DNA of 64,000 nucleotides, taken from contig NZ_KB893217.1 of NCBI RefSeq assembly GCF_000374025.1, forward strand, positions 222,141 through 286,140, read 5' to 3'. The notes under the pieces are model-generated. The model saw only the letters and a list, made by a program, of their open reading frames with translations. It searched no databases and was not told the origin of the DNA. Origin of the DNA: Spirosoma panaciterrae DSM 21099. GTDB lineage: Bacteria > Bacteroidota > Bacteroidia > Cytophagales > Spirosomataceae. Each line of letters starts with the position of its first letter. Within the stretch, counting starts at the first letter, position 1. This document shows, one piece after another, positions 17,848 to 26,296 of this stretch. The position numbers and the translations under genes were made by a program.

Positions 17848-19503
17848 ATGATTGCTTCATCAGGACGCCCGCTATGTCTTATCGGTAAGGTTGTGGATGC
17901 ACAAGGGCACGAATCCCTTCAAACGATCCTGATTCAGAATGGGCGAATTACAGCGATTCAACCGGGGAAAGTACCGTTCTCATTACCCGATCTGATTAGC
18001 CTCGAACTGGCTGACCATGAGGCTATCTTTCCGGGACTCATCAACTTGCACGTTCATTCGGAATACAATATTTTCCCACTCTGGCAGAGTCCAGCTGTGT
18101 GGAGCAACCGCTTTCAATGGCGGAATAATGAGCAGTATCTGCGTGAAATCAAAAGCTTCAAAGACTATGTGGATGCCCGTTGGGTAAAGGATTATCTGGG
18201 TTTTACGCAGCCGATCATTCAGGCTCTGACGGCCGAAAAAAACACGTTACCAACACCTACCATGCTGGCGTCGGCCATTACCGAAGTCCAGAAAATGTAT
18301 GGGGTTGTTACCGAGTTACAGGCTGTAGCGGGTGGTACTACACTGGCCCAGCAAACCATCCGGCTGGAAACGAATGCGAGCCTACCCAACTTTATTATCC
18401 GCAACACAGGGGCACCAGCCGAACTGGGTCTGCCACTTACCCAAAAAGTGTTTTCGGTGGTTGATTTCGTGAGGCCGGGCCCTGATTTCGACCCACCGGG
18501 TAGCCCTATACGCGCTCAGGAAGATACGTCGGCCTGGCCGATGATGCGGCATCCAAGTTTCGATGATTTCCTGACGTCAGTACAACAGGGAAATAATCGG
18601 TATTATGCGTCCATTGCCCATATTGCCGAAGGACGGGCAGGTTATCTTCAACCCGGAAAACCCGATGGATTTAGCCGACGGGAGTTTTCTGAATTTCGAC
18701 AGGCACTTGCCAGCCTATCTAACAAAGATGCCTTGAAAACGGCGCATCTGACGCTCACGCATGCCTGCGGGCTGGATTATTCGGACCCATCGACGATTGA
18801 TTTCCTCCGCGACAATCACATCAGTATCGTCTGGTCGCCCGTTTCGAACCTGATCCTGTATCGCGATACCATTCCGGTAAAAACGCTGCTCGACCAGGGG
18901 GTCAATGTGTGTTTGGGATCGGACTGGGCTCCCAGTGGCAGCAAGCATGTTTGGGATGAGCTGAAGTTTGCCCGTCACTTCTGCGATATGGTCGGACTTT
19001 CGGTTTCCGATGCTCAGCTACTCGCTATGGTTACGCAAAATCCGGCGAAAGCGTTGGGGCATGTACCGGCCGGGGCTATCCAAACCGGCTACAACGCTGA
19101 CTTCTTTATTCTCCAGAAACAATCATCTCAACAGTCGGCTCTTGCAGCACTGCATACTCAGGACGACCGTTCGGTTCGGTGTACGATTGTCAATGGCCGG
19201 GTAATCTATGGCGATCAGGATCTATTTACCAATACCCTTACGGTCGATTACGAGCGTATCCCTATCGGCGAAGGCAACGCGGCCGCCCAAAAGGCAGTAA
19301 GTATTAATTCGTCGCTCCACTTCGATCTGACGAAGTCTCTGAATCAGGTTGATGCCCTCATGCATCGGTACGCTACCGATGCCCTGCGTTCGCCCAACTT
19401 GCGCCGTACCCGACTCCTCTCTGCCGACGATCATCTGTATCTGACTCGCATTCATATGGTCAAGACCCATTTGGCCGAACTGGTACAGAATCTGAAAAAA
19501 TAA
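17848..19503 (+). CDS. Amidohydrolase-superfamily metal-dependent hydrolase
   Basis: 551 residues with a composite N- and C-terminal beta-sandwich and a TIM-barrel core. Metal motifs are LHVHSEYN (the H-x-H pair near residue 70), the LTHACGLDY histidine segment, and GSDWAPSGSKHVWDELKFA with the conserved aspartate. The barrel is followed by the usual amidohydrolase ending in which NPAKALGHVPAGAIQTGYNA leads to DFFILQ. This resembles the cytosine deaminase/chlorohydrolase-type branch, but no substrate can be named. About 80 C-terminal residues after the barrel have no counterpart in short amidohydrolases. No signal peptide is seen. It is divergent from the M20 peptidase gene, and the 148-base gap must hold both promoters. 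Confidence 0.88.
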   Translation: MIASSGRPLCLIGKVVDAQGHESLQTILIQNGRITAIQPGKVPFSLPDLISLELADHEAIFPGLINLHVHSEYNIFPLWQSPAVWSNRFQWRNNEQYLREIKSFKDYVDARWVKDYLGFTQPIIQALTAEKNTLPTPTMLASAITEVQKMYGVVTELQAVAGGTTLAQQTIRLETNASLPNFIIRNTGAPAELGLPLTQKVFSVVDFVRPGPDFDPPGSPIRAQEDTSAWPMMRHPSFDDFLTSVQQGNNRYYASIAHIAEGRAGYLQPGKPDGFSRREFSEFRQALASLSNKDALKTAHLTLTHACGLDYSDPSTIDFLRDNHISIVWSPVSNLILYRDTIPVKTLLDQGVNVCLGSDWAPSGSKHVWDELKFARHFCDMVGLSVSDAQLLAMVTQNPAKALGHVPAGAIQTGYNADFFILQKQSSQQSALAALHTQDDRSVRCTIVNGRVIYGDQDLFTNTLTVDYERIPIGEGNAAAQKAVSINSSLHFDLTKSLNQVDALMHRYATDALRSPNLRRTRLLSADDHLYLTRIHMVKTHLAELVQNLKK

Positions 19504-19576
19504 TACTGGCCAGGCTTCGGCCGAATCGCTGCTTAGACAACGACCATCAAACCGGAACCTGACCAGGCTAATTTAC

Positions 19577-20128
19577 TTACGGCATCAACACCGTATCGAT
19601 CACGTGAATGACCCCGTTCGACTGGAAAACATCAGGAATGGTTACCGTTGCCATACCGCCTTTCGCATCGGTCAGTTCGATTTTCTTACCTTTCTGCATG
19701 GCCGTCAGCGTGCCACCCGCTACGGTTTTCAGGGTAGCTTTTCCCCCCCCGGCTTTGATGGCGTCCATAAGATCCTGGGCACTCATACGGCCCGGCACAA
19801 CGTGGTAGGTCAGAATACCTGTCAGCGTTTGTTTGTTTTCGGGTTTCACCAGTGTTTCAACCGTACCTTTTGGCAATTTGTCGAAGGCTTTGTTGGTTGG
19901 TGCAAACACGGTGAATGGACCAGGCCCCGACAAGGTTTCGACCAGACCAGCCGCTTTAACGGCAGCCACCAGCGTGGTGTGATCTTTCGAGTTAACGGCA
20001 TTCTCAATGATATTTTTGGAAGGGTACATAGGCGCCCCACCAACGGTTACCGTTTTTTCCTGGGCAAACGAAACCTGACTGATAGCTACTAAGCTGAGTA
20101 TAGCAAATGCGATTTTAAGCGTCTTCAT
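19577..20128 (-). CDS. Secreted fasciclin (FAS1) domain protein
   Basis: 183 residues with a signal peptide (IAFAILSLVAISQVSFAQ) and one FAS1 domain covering nearly all of the mature protein. The H1 motif appears as GPFTVFAPTNKAFDKLP, followed by YHVVPGRMSAQDLM and the C-terminal SNGVIHVIDTVLMP. FAS1 proteins mediate adhesion or sit in the cell envelope; in bacteria their partners are mostly unknown. The ATG at 20128 is chosen because the 17 residues encoded further upstream are not signal-like. It is a single-gene unit with its promoter somewhere in the 492-base gap to the right. Confidence 0.93.
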   Translation of the reverse strand: MKTLKIAFAILSLVAISQVSFAQEKTVTVGGAPMYPSKNIIENAVNSKDHTTLVAAVKAAGLVETLSGPGPFTVFAPTNKAFDKLPKGTVETLVKPENKQTLTGILTYHVVPGRMSAQDLMDAIKAGGGKATLKTVAGGTLTAMQKGKKIELTDAKGGMATVTIPDVFQSNGVIHVIDTVLMP

Positions 20129-20296
20129 TGTTGTTTGACTTGGTTGATGTGTTTTGAAAAATTTACTGTGTGTCGACAACAGGCAGACTTACGCAAACAG
20201 AGGCTAAGTTGGATTGGGCAAAACAGAAAATATTTACAAGACCCTGAACAACAACAGCTTCCAACAGGGCTAACCAGTCGCTTGGCGCATAAAAAA

Positions 20297-20318
20297 ACGC
20301 CGGACGGCTGTCCGGCGT
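20297..20318 (-). terminator. Rho-independent terminator pointing left (reverse strand)
   Basis: ACGCCGGAC (20297-20305) pairs with GTCCGGCGT (20310-20318) around a four-base loop. Read on the reverse strand the stem is followed by seven T (20290-20296). It therefore ends a reverse-strand RNA starting somewhere to the right, although no reverse-strand gene lies there. It could also be an attenuator in a long leader of the fasciclin gene. Confidence 0.75.
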
Positions 20319-20443
20319 ACAATCTGATTACGAGGGAAGATGTGACGTGATAGAGGAAGAAAGCTGTACAAATATGGACAATAGACTTAACATTTCTTCA
20401 TATAAAAACACGCGAAAACAACTGTGGAAACGACGGTTTTTTT
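20319..20443. other. Gene-free stretch between two opposite-facing terminators (candidate small RNA)
   Basis: This interval is part of the 492-base gap between the fasciclin gene and the 20621 operon. It has no credible ORF, yet it is bracketed by a leftward terminator (20297-20318) and a rightward one (20444-20468). Either strand could therefore yield an RNA of roughly 100-150 bases. No promoter of the TAnnTTTG type was found for such an RNA, so the call is tentative. Confidence 0.3.
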
Positions 20444-20468
20444 AAACGGGTTTTTTCCCGTTTTTTTT
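20444..20468 (+). terminator. Rho-independent terminator pointing right
   Basis: AAACGGG (20444-20450) pairs with CCCGTTT (20457-20463) across a six-T loop and is followed by five more T. No forward-strand gene precedes it. It also insulates the promoter of the 20621 operon from read-through. Confidence 0.65.
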
Positions 20469-20563
20469 ACCAAAAACAACGTACCCGCCAAAGAGTACTT
20501 ATATAATATATTAATTATCAATAACTTACCTGTAAATATATTTTTCCAGCTTTACGGATACCG

Positions 20564-20594
20564 TTGCTTATGACTGGGTAAGCTCTTAGGTTTG
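20564..20594 (+). promoter_or_regulatory. Promoter of the 20621-23193 operon
   Basis: TTG at 20564-20566 and TAGGTTTG at 20587-20594 are separated by 20 bases, fitting the Bacteroidota housekeeping consensus at both boxes. The ATG of the first gene is 26 bases downstream. Confidence 0.72.
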
Positions 20595-20620
20595 AGCGAA
20601 CCATCTAACCCATATACACC

Positions 20621-20962
20621 ATGAATACGCCAGCCAATACAGTGCCTTATCCTACCGATCCTATCAGGCTTAAAGAAGCCTGCGAACGTTATGATCAACT
20701 TCTGGCCGAAAAAGATTTGCAGGGATTTTATCGTGTCGATTTCTTTGACGTTGCCGAAATCAGGGCGATTCTGGATCTTTGCCAGTCTGAACATGCAAAA
20801 ATCTATTACGGCATTGATGAAACAGGCCGCCACTTTCTATTCATGGCTCCTACACAGGCTGATGGTCGGGCCCGTGAAGATGTCGATACAACCGTAGCCC
20901 CCTGCTGCTGTCAGATTCCGCCATGCCCCAAAGAGGAGGATGATCGGTATACAAGTATGTAA
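20621..20962 (+). CDS. Small hypothetical protein with a C-terminal cysteine cluster
   Basis: 113 residues, not recognised. The first 80 residues look like a compact alpha/beta domain (LKEACERYDQLLAEKDLQGF, FDVAEIRAILDLCQ, IYYGIDETGRHFLFMAP). The C-terminal tail has a cluster of four cysteines in APCCCQIPPCPKEE, which could bind a metal or iron-sulfur group or be redox-active. No signal peptide or membrane segment is present. It has a well-formed promoter and is the first gene of a four-gene unit (small protein, membrane protein, histidine kinase, response regulator). The next gene starts 9 bases later. A role linked to the sensor system is inferred from position only. Confidence 0.75.
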   Translation: MNTPANTVPYPTDPIRLKEACERYDQLLAEKDLQGFYRVDFFDVAEIRAILDLCQSEHAKIYYGIDETGRHFLFMAPTQADGRAREDVDTTVAPCCCQIPPCPKEEDDRYTSM

Positions 20963-20971
20963 ATTGAGACT

Positions 20972-21625
20972 ATGTGGGATACGTATCTCTATATGACGTT
21001 ATTGGGCGTAGGTACTGGTTTGTATTTATTCAACTACCGGATACTTACGCCCCCACTCCGAATTTTAGGTAGTACCATTGCCATTACCTGGCTTGGTACT
21101 GGATACAGCATTTATATAGGGGCGGTTCATCACAAACCCAATATCCATGTTTATCACATTCTTATCATTATCCAGTATGCGCTATATGGCCTGATGTTCG
21201 AAAAACTGATCGATCAGCCGCTCGTCAAACGCATTATCCGGGCTTCCCTCGTTCTGTTTGCTCTTATATCTCTTTCGCTATCCCTTACCATCCAACCCTG
21301 GAACCAGTATAACTCCTACGCGACTACGCTCTTCAATGCCTTAATTGCCATTTGGTCCAGCTATTACTTATGGCGGATGTTTGTCGATATAAAAGTTGAA
21401 GCGCTGGAGCAGGAAGCCTCTTTCTGGATTTCGACAGGGTTGTTGTTTTCTTCCCTGGGCAGCTTCTTTGCCCAGGGATTGATGAATTATCTGTTAGTCA
21501 ATACTGCTAATTACGCCATTATGGTTTACTGGATTCATGAATTAATGGATTTTATATTGTTTGTGTTTTTTTTGTTGGCTATATATATATATCTACGATA
21601 TTTGCCACATACCCAACGATCTTAA
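20972..21625 (+). CDS. Hypothetical multi-pass membrane protein
   Basis: 217 residues, not recognised. About seven hydrophobic helices can be drawn: MTLLGVGTGLYLFNYRIL, ILGSTIAITWLGTGYSIYIG, YHILIIIQYALYGLMF, ASLVLFALISLSLSLTI, TTLFNALIAIWSSYYLWRMF, FWISTGLLFSSLGSFFAQGL and ELMDFILFVFFLLAIYIYL. There is no long soluble domain. The stop is three bases before the start of a histidine kinase whose own sensor part is only one membrane helix, so this protein is a plausible membrane input partner. That is inference. The seven-helix layout recalls 7TM sensor modules, but no signature supports one. Confidence 0.75.
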   Translation: MWDTYLYMTLLGVGTGLYLFNYRILTPPLRILGSTIAITWLGTGYSIYIGAVHHKPNIHVYHILIIIQYALYGLMFEKLIDQPLVKRIIRASLVLFALISLSLSLTIQPWNQYNSYATTLFNALIAIWSSYYLWRMFVDIKVEALEQEASFWISTGLLFSSLGSFFAQGLMNYLLVNTANYAIMVYWIHELMDFILFVFFLLAIYIYLRYLPHTQRS

Positions 21626-21628
21626 CGT

Positions 21629-22468
21629 ATGCCTTCCTCTCCCCCACCCGATGTTGTTCTGGTTATTTTGGTGGGGACATTACTATTGCTCATTCTCGCA
21701 GGTTTTATTACCTCGATCATTTTTCTGTATAAGCAGCGACATAAAGCTCAGCAACAGGAAATGACCCGCCTTCAGGAAGCCTACCAGCGGGAGCTTCTAC
21801 AATCACAAATTGAGATTCAGAATCAGACACTTCAACAAATCGCTCAGGATCTGCACGACAATATCGGGCAACTATTAACGGTGGTGACCATGCGCCTGAA
21901 CACACTTGAAGACGATGTTCAGGAACCTGATACCCAGCAAGCCGTTCAGCAAACGCGCGACCTGGTCAAAACAATTATCCAGGAAGTGCGTATGCTTTCC
22001 AAAAGCCTCAATCAGGATGTGGTAGGCCGATTTGGGCTGCTGCCCAGTTTAACCCATGAACTGGAGCGCATCGAGCGGAGCGGAAAAATAAAAACAACCT
22101 TACTTACCCAGGGCGAACCTTATTCGCTGGGCGAAAAAACCGAAATCGTGTTGCTGCGTATGGCTCAGGAATCGCTGAATAATGCGCTCAAACATGCAAG
22201 ACCCCGCCATCTGACACTCATTACCGACTATAGACCCGATGCCTTTATCCTAACCATTGCAGATGATGGGCGCGGATTCGATGTAGAGGAAGCCAAAGCC
22301 CGCGATCTTAAACAAACGGGGTCGGGGCTATATAATCTTTACCATCGGTCGGCACTGCTGAAAGGTACGTGTACCATTACCAGCCAACCCGGCCAGGGCA
22401 CTCAAATCGAAATTCGTTTACCAGCAAAACAACCTCTAATCAGTTCACCAGCTCTGGTCAGTTCGTAG
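21629..22468 (+). CDS. Sensor histidine kinase, NarL/DesK-type (HisKA_3)
   Basis: 279 residues. One membrane helix spans about 9-34, then a coiled segment to about 68. The HisKA_3 phospho-acceptor is IAQDLHDNIGQLLT with His76. The HATPase domain shows an N-box (RMAQESLNNALKHARP), the ADDGRGFD G1 box and GSGLYNLYHRS. The very short N-terminus has no extracytoplasmic sensor domain, so the signal probably comes from the membrane protein encoded three bases upstream. It phosphorylates the LuxR-type regulator encoded next, whose reading frame also overlaps this 3' end in a different frame. Confidence 0.93.
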   Translation: MPSSPPPDVVLVILVGTLLLLILAGFITSIIFLYKQRHKAQQQEMTRLQEAYQRELLQSQIEIQNQTLQQIAQDLHDNIGQLLTVVTMRLNTLEDDVQEPDTQQAVQQTRDLVKTIIQEVRMLSKSLNQDVVGRFGLLPSLTHELERIERSGKIKTTLLTQGEPYSLGEKTEIVLLRMAQESLNNALKHARPRHLTLITDYRPDAFILTIADDGRGFDVEEAKARDLKQTGSGLYNLYHRSALLKGTCTITSQPGQGTQIEIRLPAKQPLISSPALVSS

Positions 22469-22533
22469 CGTACGTTTGTATTCACAGCAGTCTACTTTTC
22501 GGTAAGAATCCCTGCTCCACTCCCCTTACTTTG

Positions 22534-23193
22534 ATGCCTTTTCAGATAGCCATTATTGATGATCACCGCCTTGTAGCGGCCGGTATAGCCGATTTAATTC
22601 GGAAATTTGAGAACTACGACGTCCAGTTGATGGCCGAAAACGGCCTGGATTTACTCAGCCAGCTGGAACAAAGCAGTCAGTTGCCCGATATAGCACTGGT
22701 CGATGTGAACATGCCCGAAATGGACGGTTTCGAAACAACCGAACAACTCCGACTGCGTTATCCCGCTGTACGGGTACTGGTTTTGTCGATGGAGGATCGG
22801 GAAGACCAGATCATCCGTATGATCCGAAATGGAGCCCGAGGCTACCTGCTTAAAGATTGCCGTCCGGCCGAACTTCGCCAGGCATTTGATGATGTGATGT
22901 CGAAAGGGTTTTATTACTCCGATTTTCTGGCCAATCATCTTGTCAATAATCTGGTGGCTCCTTCTACGCATCCTGTCTCCACTCCGCCACAATCCTTCAA
23001 CCTGAACGATCGGGAACAGGAGTTTCTGACACTGGCCTGTAGTGAGTTGACCTATAATGAGATAGCCGATCGGATGTTTGTCAGTCCGCGAACTGTAGAA
23101 GGCTACCGCGACAGCGTTTTTCAGAAACTGAATGTCAAAACCCGGGTTGGCATGGTATTGGTGGCCATAAAGCACAGATTAGTAAAGATTTAA
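22534..23193 (+). CDS. NarL/LuxR-family response regulator
   Basis: 219 residues. The receiver domain (1-120) has the acidic pair in AIIDDHR, the phospho-acceptor Asp57 in ALVDVNMPEMDG and the conserved lysine in GYLLKDCRPAEL. The C-terminal LuxR-type DNA-binding domain (about 150-215) contains LNDREQEFLTLACSELTYNE and a recognition helix in MFVSPRTVEGYRDSVFQKL. The frame is open from 22369, but the ATG at 22534 gives the correct receiver N-terminus. It is the output partner of the kinase encoded just upstream and probably controls genes outside this window as well as its own operon. Confidence 0.94.
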   Translation: MPFQIAIIDDHRLVAAGIADLIRKFENYDVQLMAENGLDLLSQLEQSSQLPDIALVDVNMPEMDGFETTEQLRLRYPAVRVLVLSMEDREDQIIRMIRNGARGYLLKDCRPAELRQAFDDVMSKGFYYSDFLANHLVNNLVAPSTHPVSTPPQSFNLNDREQEFLTLACSELTYNEIADRMFVSPRTVEGYRDSVFQKLNVKTRVGMVLVAIKHRLVKI

Positions 23194-23270
23194 AGCTTCG
23201 GGATTGGTCCCAAACCAGCGTTAAAGGGCTGTCGGGCCTGTACTAGGTTTATAAAAATTCATTCATACGC

Positions 23271-24293
23271 ATGCAATTGCGCTTCCATCCGGTCGATCTG
23301 CGACTGAACCATACATTCACCATTGCTCACGACAGCCGCGATGTACAACCTTCCCTGATCGTAGAGCTTCAGGATGGTGCGCATCGGGGCTTTGGCGAAG
23401 CTACGGCAACGAAGTACTATGGCATTACCATCGAGGGTATGATGGCTGCTCTGGAAGCCATCCGTGAGCCTATCGAAGCCCATGAACTGGTAACGCCCGA
23501 ACAGTTCTGGGCCGATATGTACCCTTATCTGGCACAGAATCCATTTGCCCTGTGTGCGCTCGACCAGGCCGCCTGGGACTTATGGGGAAAACGGCAGGGC
23601 CAACCGCTCTACAAGCTCTGGCAACTCGATCCTGCCAGGAGCCCCATCACCGATTATACCATTGGTCTCGACACCCCCCAGCGGATGGTCGAAAAAATGC
23701 AGGAACGTCCCTGGCCGCTCTACAAAATAAAGCTGGGCCGCCCCGATGAGGATATAAATCTGGTGCAGACCTTACGGCAACATACCGATGCGTTGTTTCG
23801 GGTCGATGCGAACTGTGGCTGGAAACCCGACGAAGCCATTGCCAAATCCCGAATCCTTAAAGACCTGAACGTTGAGTTTATCGAGCAACCCCTTCCGGCT
23901 GCCGATTGGGACGGGGCCAAACGGGTTTATGAACAAAGCGCCCTGCCCGTTATTGCCGATGAAAGCTGTATTATCGAAAGCGACGTGGACCGATGCGCGG
24001 GCTATTTTCATGGGGTCAACATTAAACTCACCAAATGTGGCGGCATTACGCCCGCCCGACGCATGATTGCCCGCGCTCGTGAGCTGGGCTTACAGGTGAT
24101 GGTTGGCTGCATGACCGAATCGAGCGTGGGGATTTCGGCTATTGCGCAGTTGCTTCCGTTGCTGGATTATGCCGATCTGGATGGTGCTATGCTTATTGCC
24201 AACGATCCCGCTACAGGTGTCACGTTCGATTATGGCCAGGTTGTTTACGCCACCGAGAATGGCACCGGAGTACGTTTAATCACAGGCCACTGA
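23271..24293 (+). CDS. L-Ala-D/L-Glu (dipeptide) epimerase, enolase superfamily
   Basis: 340 residues of the muconate-lactonising-enzyme subgroup. The capping domain is at 1-120, then the barrel. Catalytic residues can be placed: the K-x-K pair Lys152/Lys154 (YKIKLGRP), metal ligands Asp179 (RVDANCGW), Glu205 (EFIEQPLP) and Asp230 (IADESC), and the opposing lysine in KLTKCGGI (252-259). That last motif is typical of dipeptide epimerases, which act on L-Ala-D-Glu from murein turnover. The stop codon overlaps the ATG of the next gene by one base. A near-match TAGGTTTA box lies at 23244-23251. Other dipeptide specificities exist in this subgroup and cannot be excluded. Confidence 0.9.
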   Translation: MQLRFHPVDLRLNHTFTIAHDSRDVQPSLIVELQDGAHRGFGEATATKYYGITIEGMMAALEAIREPIEAHELVTPEQFWADMYPYLAQNPFALCALDQAAWDLWGKRQGQPLYKLWQLDPARSPITDYTIGLDTPQRMVEKMQERPWPLYKIKLGRPDEDINLVQTLRQHTDALFRVDANCGWKPDEAIAKSRILKDLNVEFIEQPLPAADWDGAKRVYEQSALPVIADESCIIESDVDRCAGYFHGVNIKLTKCGGITPARRMIARARELGLQVMVGCMTESSVGISAIAQLLPLLDYADLDGAMLIANDPATGVTFDYGQVVYATENGTGVRLITGH

Positions 24294-25384
24294 TGGCTTG
24301 TAAAAGAATGAACCCATTTTTTGACATCGATCATCTACCCAACCGGACGATCACCCACAACGACCAGGAATACCTATTTTTTAGCGGGACGGCCTACCTT
24401 GGCTTACCTCAACACCCTGCATTTCAGCAATTAATGCTGGAATCTATTCGGCGTTATGGAACCGTTTTTGGCAGTTCGCGGAATGGAAATCTACGGCTGG
24501 GTATTTATGAACAGGCAGAAGCCAGGCTGGCCTCAGTGGTATCAGCAGGGTTAGGGCAAGCCCCTTCGGCCCTCACGCTCTCGTCGGGTATGATGGCCGG
24601 ACAAGTAATCATGAACTGGCTCCGCCGACAGGGGGTTACGTTCATTTATGCGCCCAATGCTCACCCCGCCATCTGGCATGAACCGGCTGTTGCCTTGCCA
24701 AGCGTTTCCTTCAATGATTGGGCCGCCCAATTACCCGATCAGGTCCATGCAACTCCACCGGGGCCAATTGCCATTTTGACCAACTCTCTGGATGCTGTTC
24801 GTTCGGAATACTACTCGTTTGACTGGATCGACCACCTACCGAGCGACCATCCAATCACCCTGATCGTCGACGATTCGCATGGGCTGGGCGTGTTAAACAA
24901 GGGCCGGGGTATCTGGCCGCAACTCTTCGACAAACCCAATGTAAATCTGCTGGTTACGGCTTCATTGGCAAAAGCTATGGGTCTGCCGGGGGGCGTTATT
25001 CTGGGTAGCCCTGATACGATTCAGGCTATACGGCAAACGGCTTTTTTCGGAGCCTGTTCACCGATGGCCCCTGCCAGTCTGGATGCCTATCTCCGAGCCG
25101 ATACGCTTTATTCAGAGAGCTATGACCGTCTATGTCAAAACATCGCATTAGCCGAAGAACTGCTCCTGCCAACCGGCCTTTTTCACCATGCCGAGGGCTA
25201 TCCCGTCTTTTTTACCCAACAGGATACTCTTTACCCGTATTTGCTCGACCATCAGACGTTAATCTACTCGTTTGCGTATCCAACAGCCACCGACCGCGCC
25301 AATACCCGAATTGTCATCAGTGCTTTTCATAGACCGGAGGATATTGAAACACTAGCCCGTCAGGTTCAGGATTTTAATCAATAG
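24293..25384 (+). CDS. Alpha-oxoamine synthase-like PLP enzyme (aminotransferase class I/II)
   Basis: 363 residues of PLP fold type I resembling 8-amino-7-oxononanoate synthase and 2-amino-3-ketobutyrate CoA ligase. It shows SGTAYLGLPQHPAFQ, GTVFGSSRNGNLRLGIYEQA (the substrate-entry motif), TLSSGMMAGQ, LIVDDSHGLGVLNKGRG with the cofactor aspartate, and the PLP lysine Lys227 in TASLAKAMGLPGGVILG. The start overlaps the stop of the dipeptide epimerase gene by one base, so the two are translationally coupled. The coupling suggests a joint pathway in amino-acid or murein-peptide recycling. No biotin genes are nearby, so a biotin role is not favoured. An alternative ATG is at 24308. Confidence 0.85.
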   Translation: MACKRMNPFFDIDHLPNRTITHNDQEYLFFSGTAYLGLPQHPAFQQLMLESIRRYGTVFGSSRNGNLRLGIYEQAEARLASVVSAGLGQAPSALTLSSGMMAGQVIMNWLRRQGVTFIYAPNAHPAIWHEPAVALPSVSFNDWAAQLPDQVHATPPGPIAILTNSLDAVRSEYYSFDWIDHLPSDHPITLIVDDSHGLGVLNKGRGIWPQLFDKPNVNLLVTASLAKAMGLPGGVILGSPDTIQAIRQTAFFGACSPMAPASLDAYLRADTLYSESYDRLCQNIALAEELLLPTGLFHHAEGYPVFFTQQDTLYPYLLDHQTLIYSFAYPTATDRANTRIVISAFHRPEDIETLARQVQDFNQ

Positions 25385-25432
25385 AACACAGATGATTATG
25401 ATCTGTGTAAATCATAACAATCTGCGTTCTAT
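25381..25432. repeat. Palindromic repeat of the ATAGAACACAGA family, copy 1
   Basis: Begins ATAGAACACAGAT and ends with the near-complement ATCTGCGTTCTAT, with a degenerate middle. It overlaps the stop codon of the preceding gene. The same arms occur in a long perfect form at 35304-35383 and in a degenerate form at 37929-38160. Confidence 0.7.
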
Positions 25433-25435
25433 CTT

Positions 25436-26269
25436 TTACTTCAATCCTTCCAGAAAAGCCACACTTTGCGGGACCTGCTCCATCGAACGAGATGATTCAT
25501 CTTCAATAAAGAAGTGCTTTACGCCCGATTTCTTCGCCTGTTTCATCAGAGCCGTAATGCCTACATCGCCCTGCCCCAGCGTCACGTTCGACTCAATATC
25601 CGAATGCCCCGTCTGGCTATCGGGCGTGCCGGGCTTCCGGTCTTTCAGGTGCATCAGCACAAAGCGTTTAGGGTATTTCTGCAGCAGGGCAACCGGATCA
25701 TAGCCCGGCGATTTCACCCAGAACACATCCATCTCGAAATTCACTACTTTACGATCCAGGTTCTCAGCCAGGTAATCGAAAAAGGTGCCATTCTGATACG
25801 TTTGAAACTCGTAGCCGTGATTATGGTAACAGAGCGAAATGCCATTTTCGGCTAAAAGTTTCCCGGCCGTATTGAACACATCGATGGCCCGGTCGGCATC
25901 GTGTATCATGAACTGATCACCCGCGTGAGGTATCCAGGTACAAACCACATATTTTGCTCCCAACGCCTTCGCTTCGGCCAACACTTTCGGAACGTTCGAG
26001 TCCAGGTCCTCAAAACTGGCTCCTGTACTGATCGCTTTTATCCCGTTCTGATCCAGCAGTTTACGAAAATCGGTTAGACTCATCCCGTAGGTTCCGGCAA
26101 TCTCGGCTTCATGAAACCCCATTTGCTTTACTTTCGCCATCGTACCTGGTACATCTTTCGCAAACTGGTTCCGAAAACTATAAAGCTGAATACCAACGGG
26201 CGCGGGCTTCTGGGCCAGCGAAACCAGACTACTCATCAGCAGCCCAGCGAGTATAAAAGGAAGTTTCAT
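25436..26269 (-). CDS. Secreted sugar phosphate isomerase/epimerase-like TIM-barrel protein
   Basis: 277 residues with a signal peptide (PFILAGLLMSSLVSLAQ) and a xylose-isomerase-like TIM barrel (AP endonuclease 2 fold). Visible features are PVGIQLYSFRNQF at strand 1, KQMGFHEAEIAG, ISLCYHNHGYEFQ with metal-type histidines, VNFEMDVFWVKSPGYD with Glu and Asp ligands, and HLKDRKPG. Such secreted homologues are common in Bacteroidota near sugar genes; the substrate is unknown. The gene starts 27 bases after the stop of the DUF1338 gene on the same strand, so both are probably one operon. Confidence 0.9.
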   Translation of the reverse strand: MKLPFILAGLLMSSLVSLAQKPAPVGIQLYSFRNQFAKDVPGTMAKVKQMGFHEAEIAGTYGMSLTDFRKLLDQNGIKAISTGASFEDLDSNVPKVLAEAKALGAKYVVCTWIPHAGDQFMIHDADRAIDVFNTAGKLLAENGISLCYHNHGYEFQTYQNGTFFDYLAENLDRKVVNFEMDVFWVKSPGYDPVALLQKYPKRFVLMHLKDRKPGTPDSQTGHSDIESNVTLGQGDVGITALMKQAKKSGVKHFFIEDESSRSMEQVPQSVAFLEGLK

Positions 26270-26296
26270 GAGGGTTTAGGAGTTGTAAGCTGTGAA

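Noticed and set aside
20552-20833. Reverse-strand open frame of 93 codons that could feed the leftward terminator at 20297
   Set aside because: It overlaps the small cysteine protein gene and its promoter in antisense and has no family features. A non-coding RNA or attenuator is a better explanation.
22369-22533. N-terminal extension of the NarL-type regulator from 22369
   Set aside because: It would overlap the kinase gene in another frame and add 55 residues with no receiver-domain similarity; the ATG at 22534 gives the standard N-terminus.
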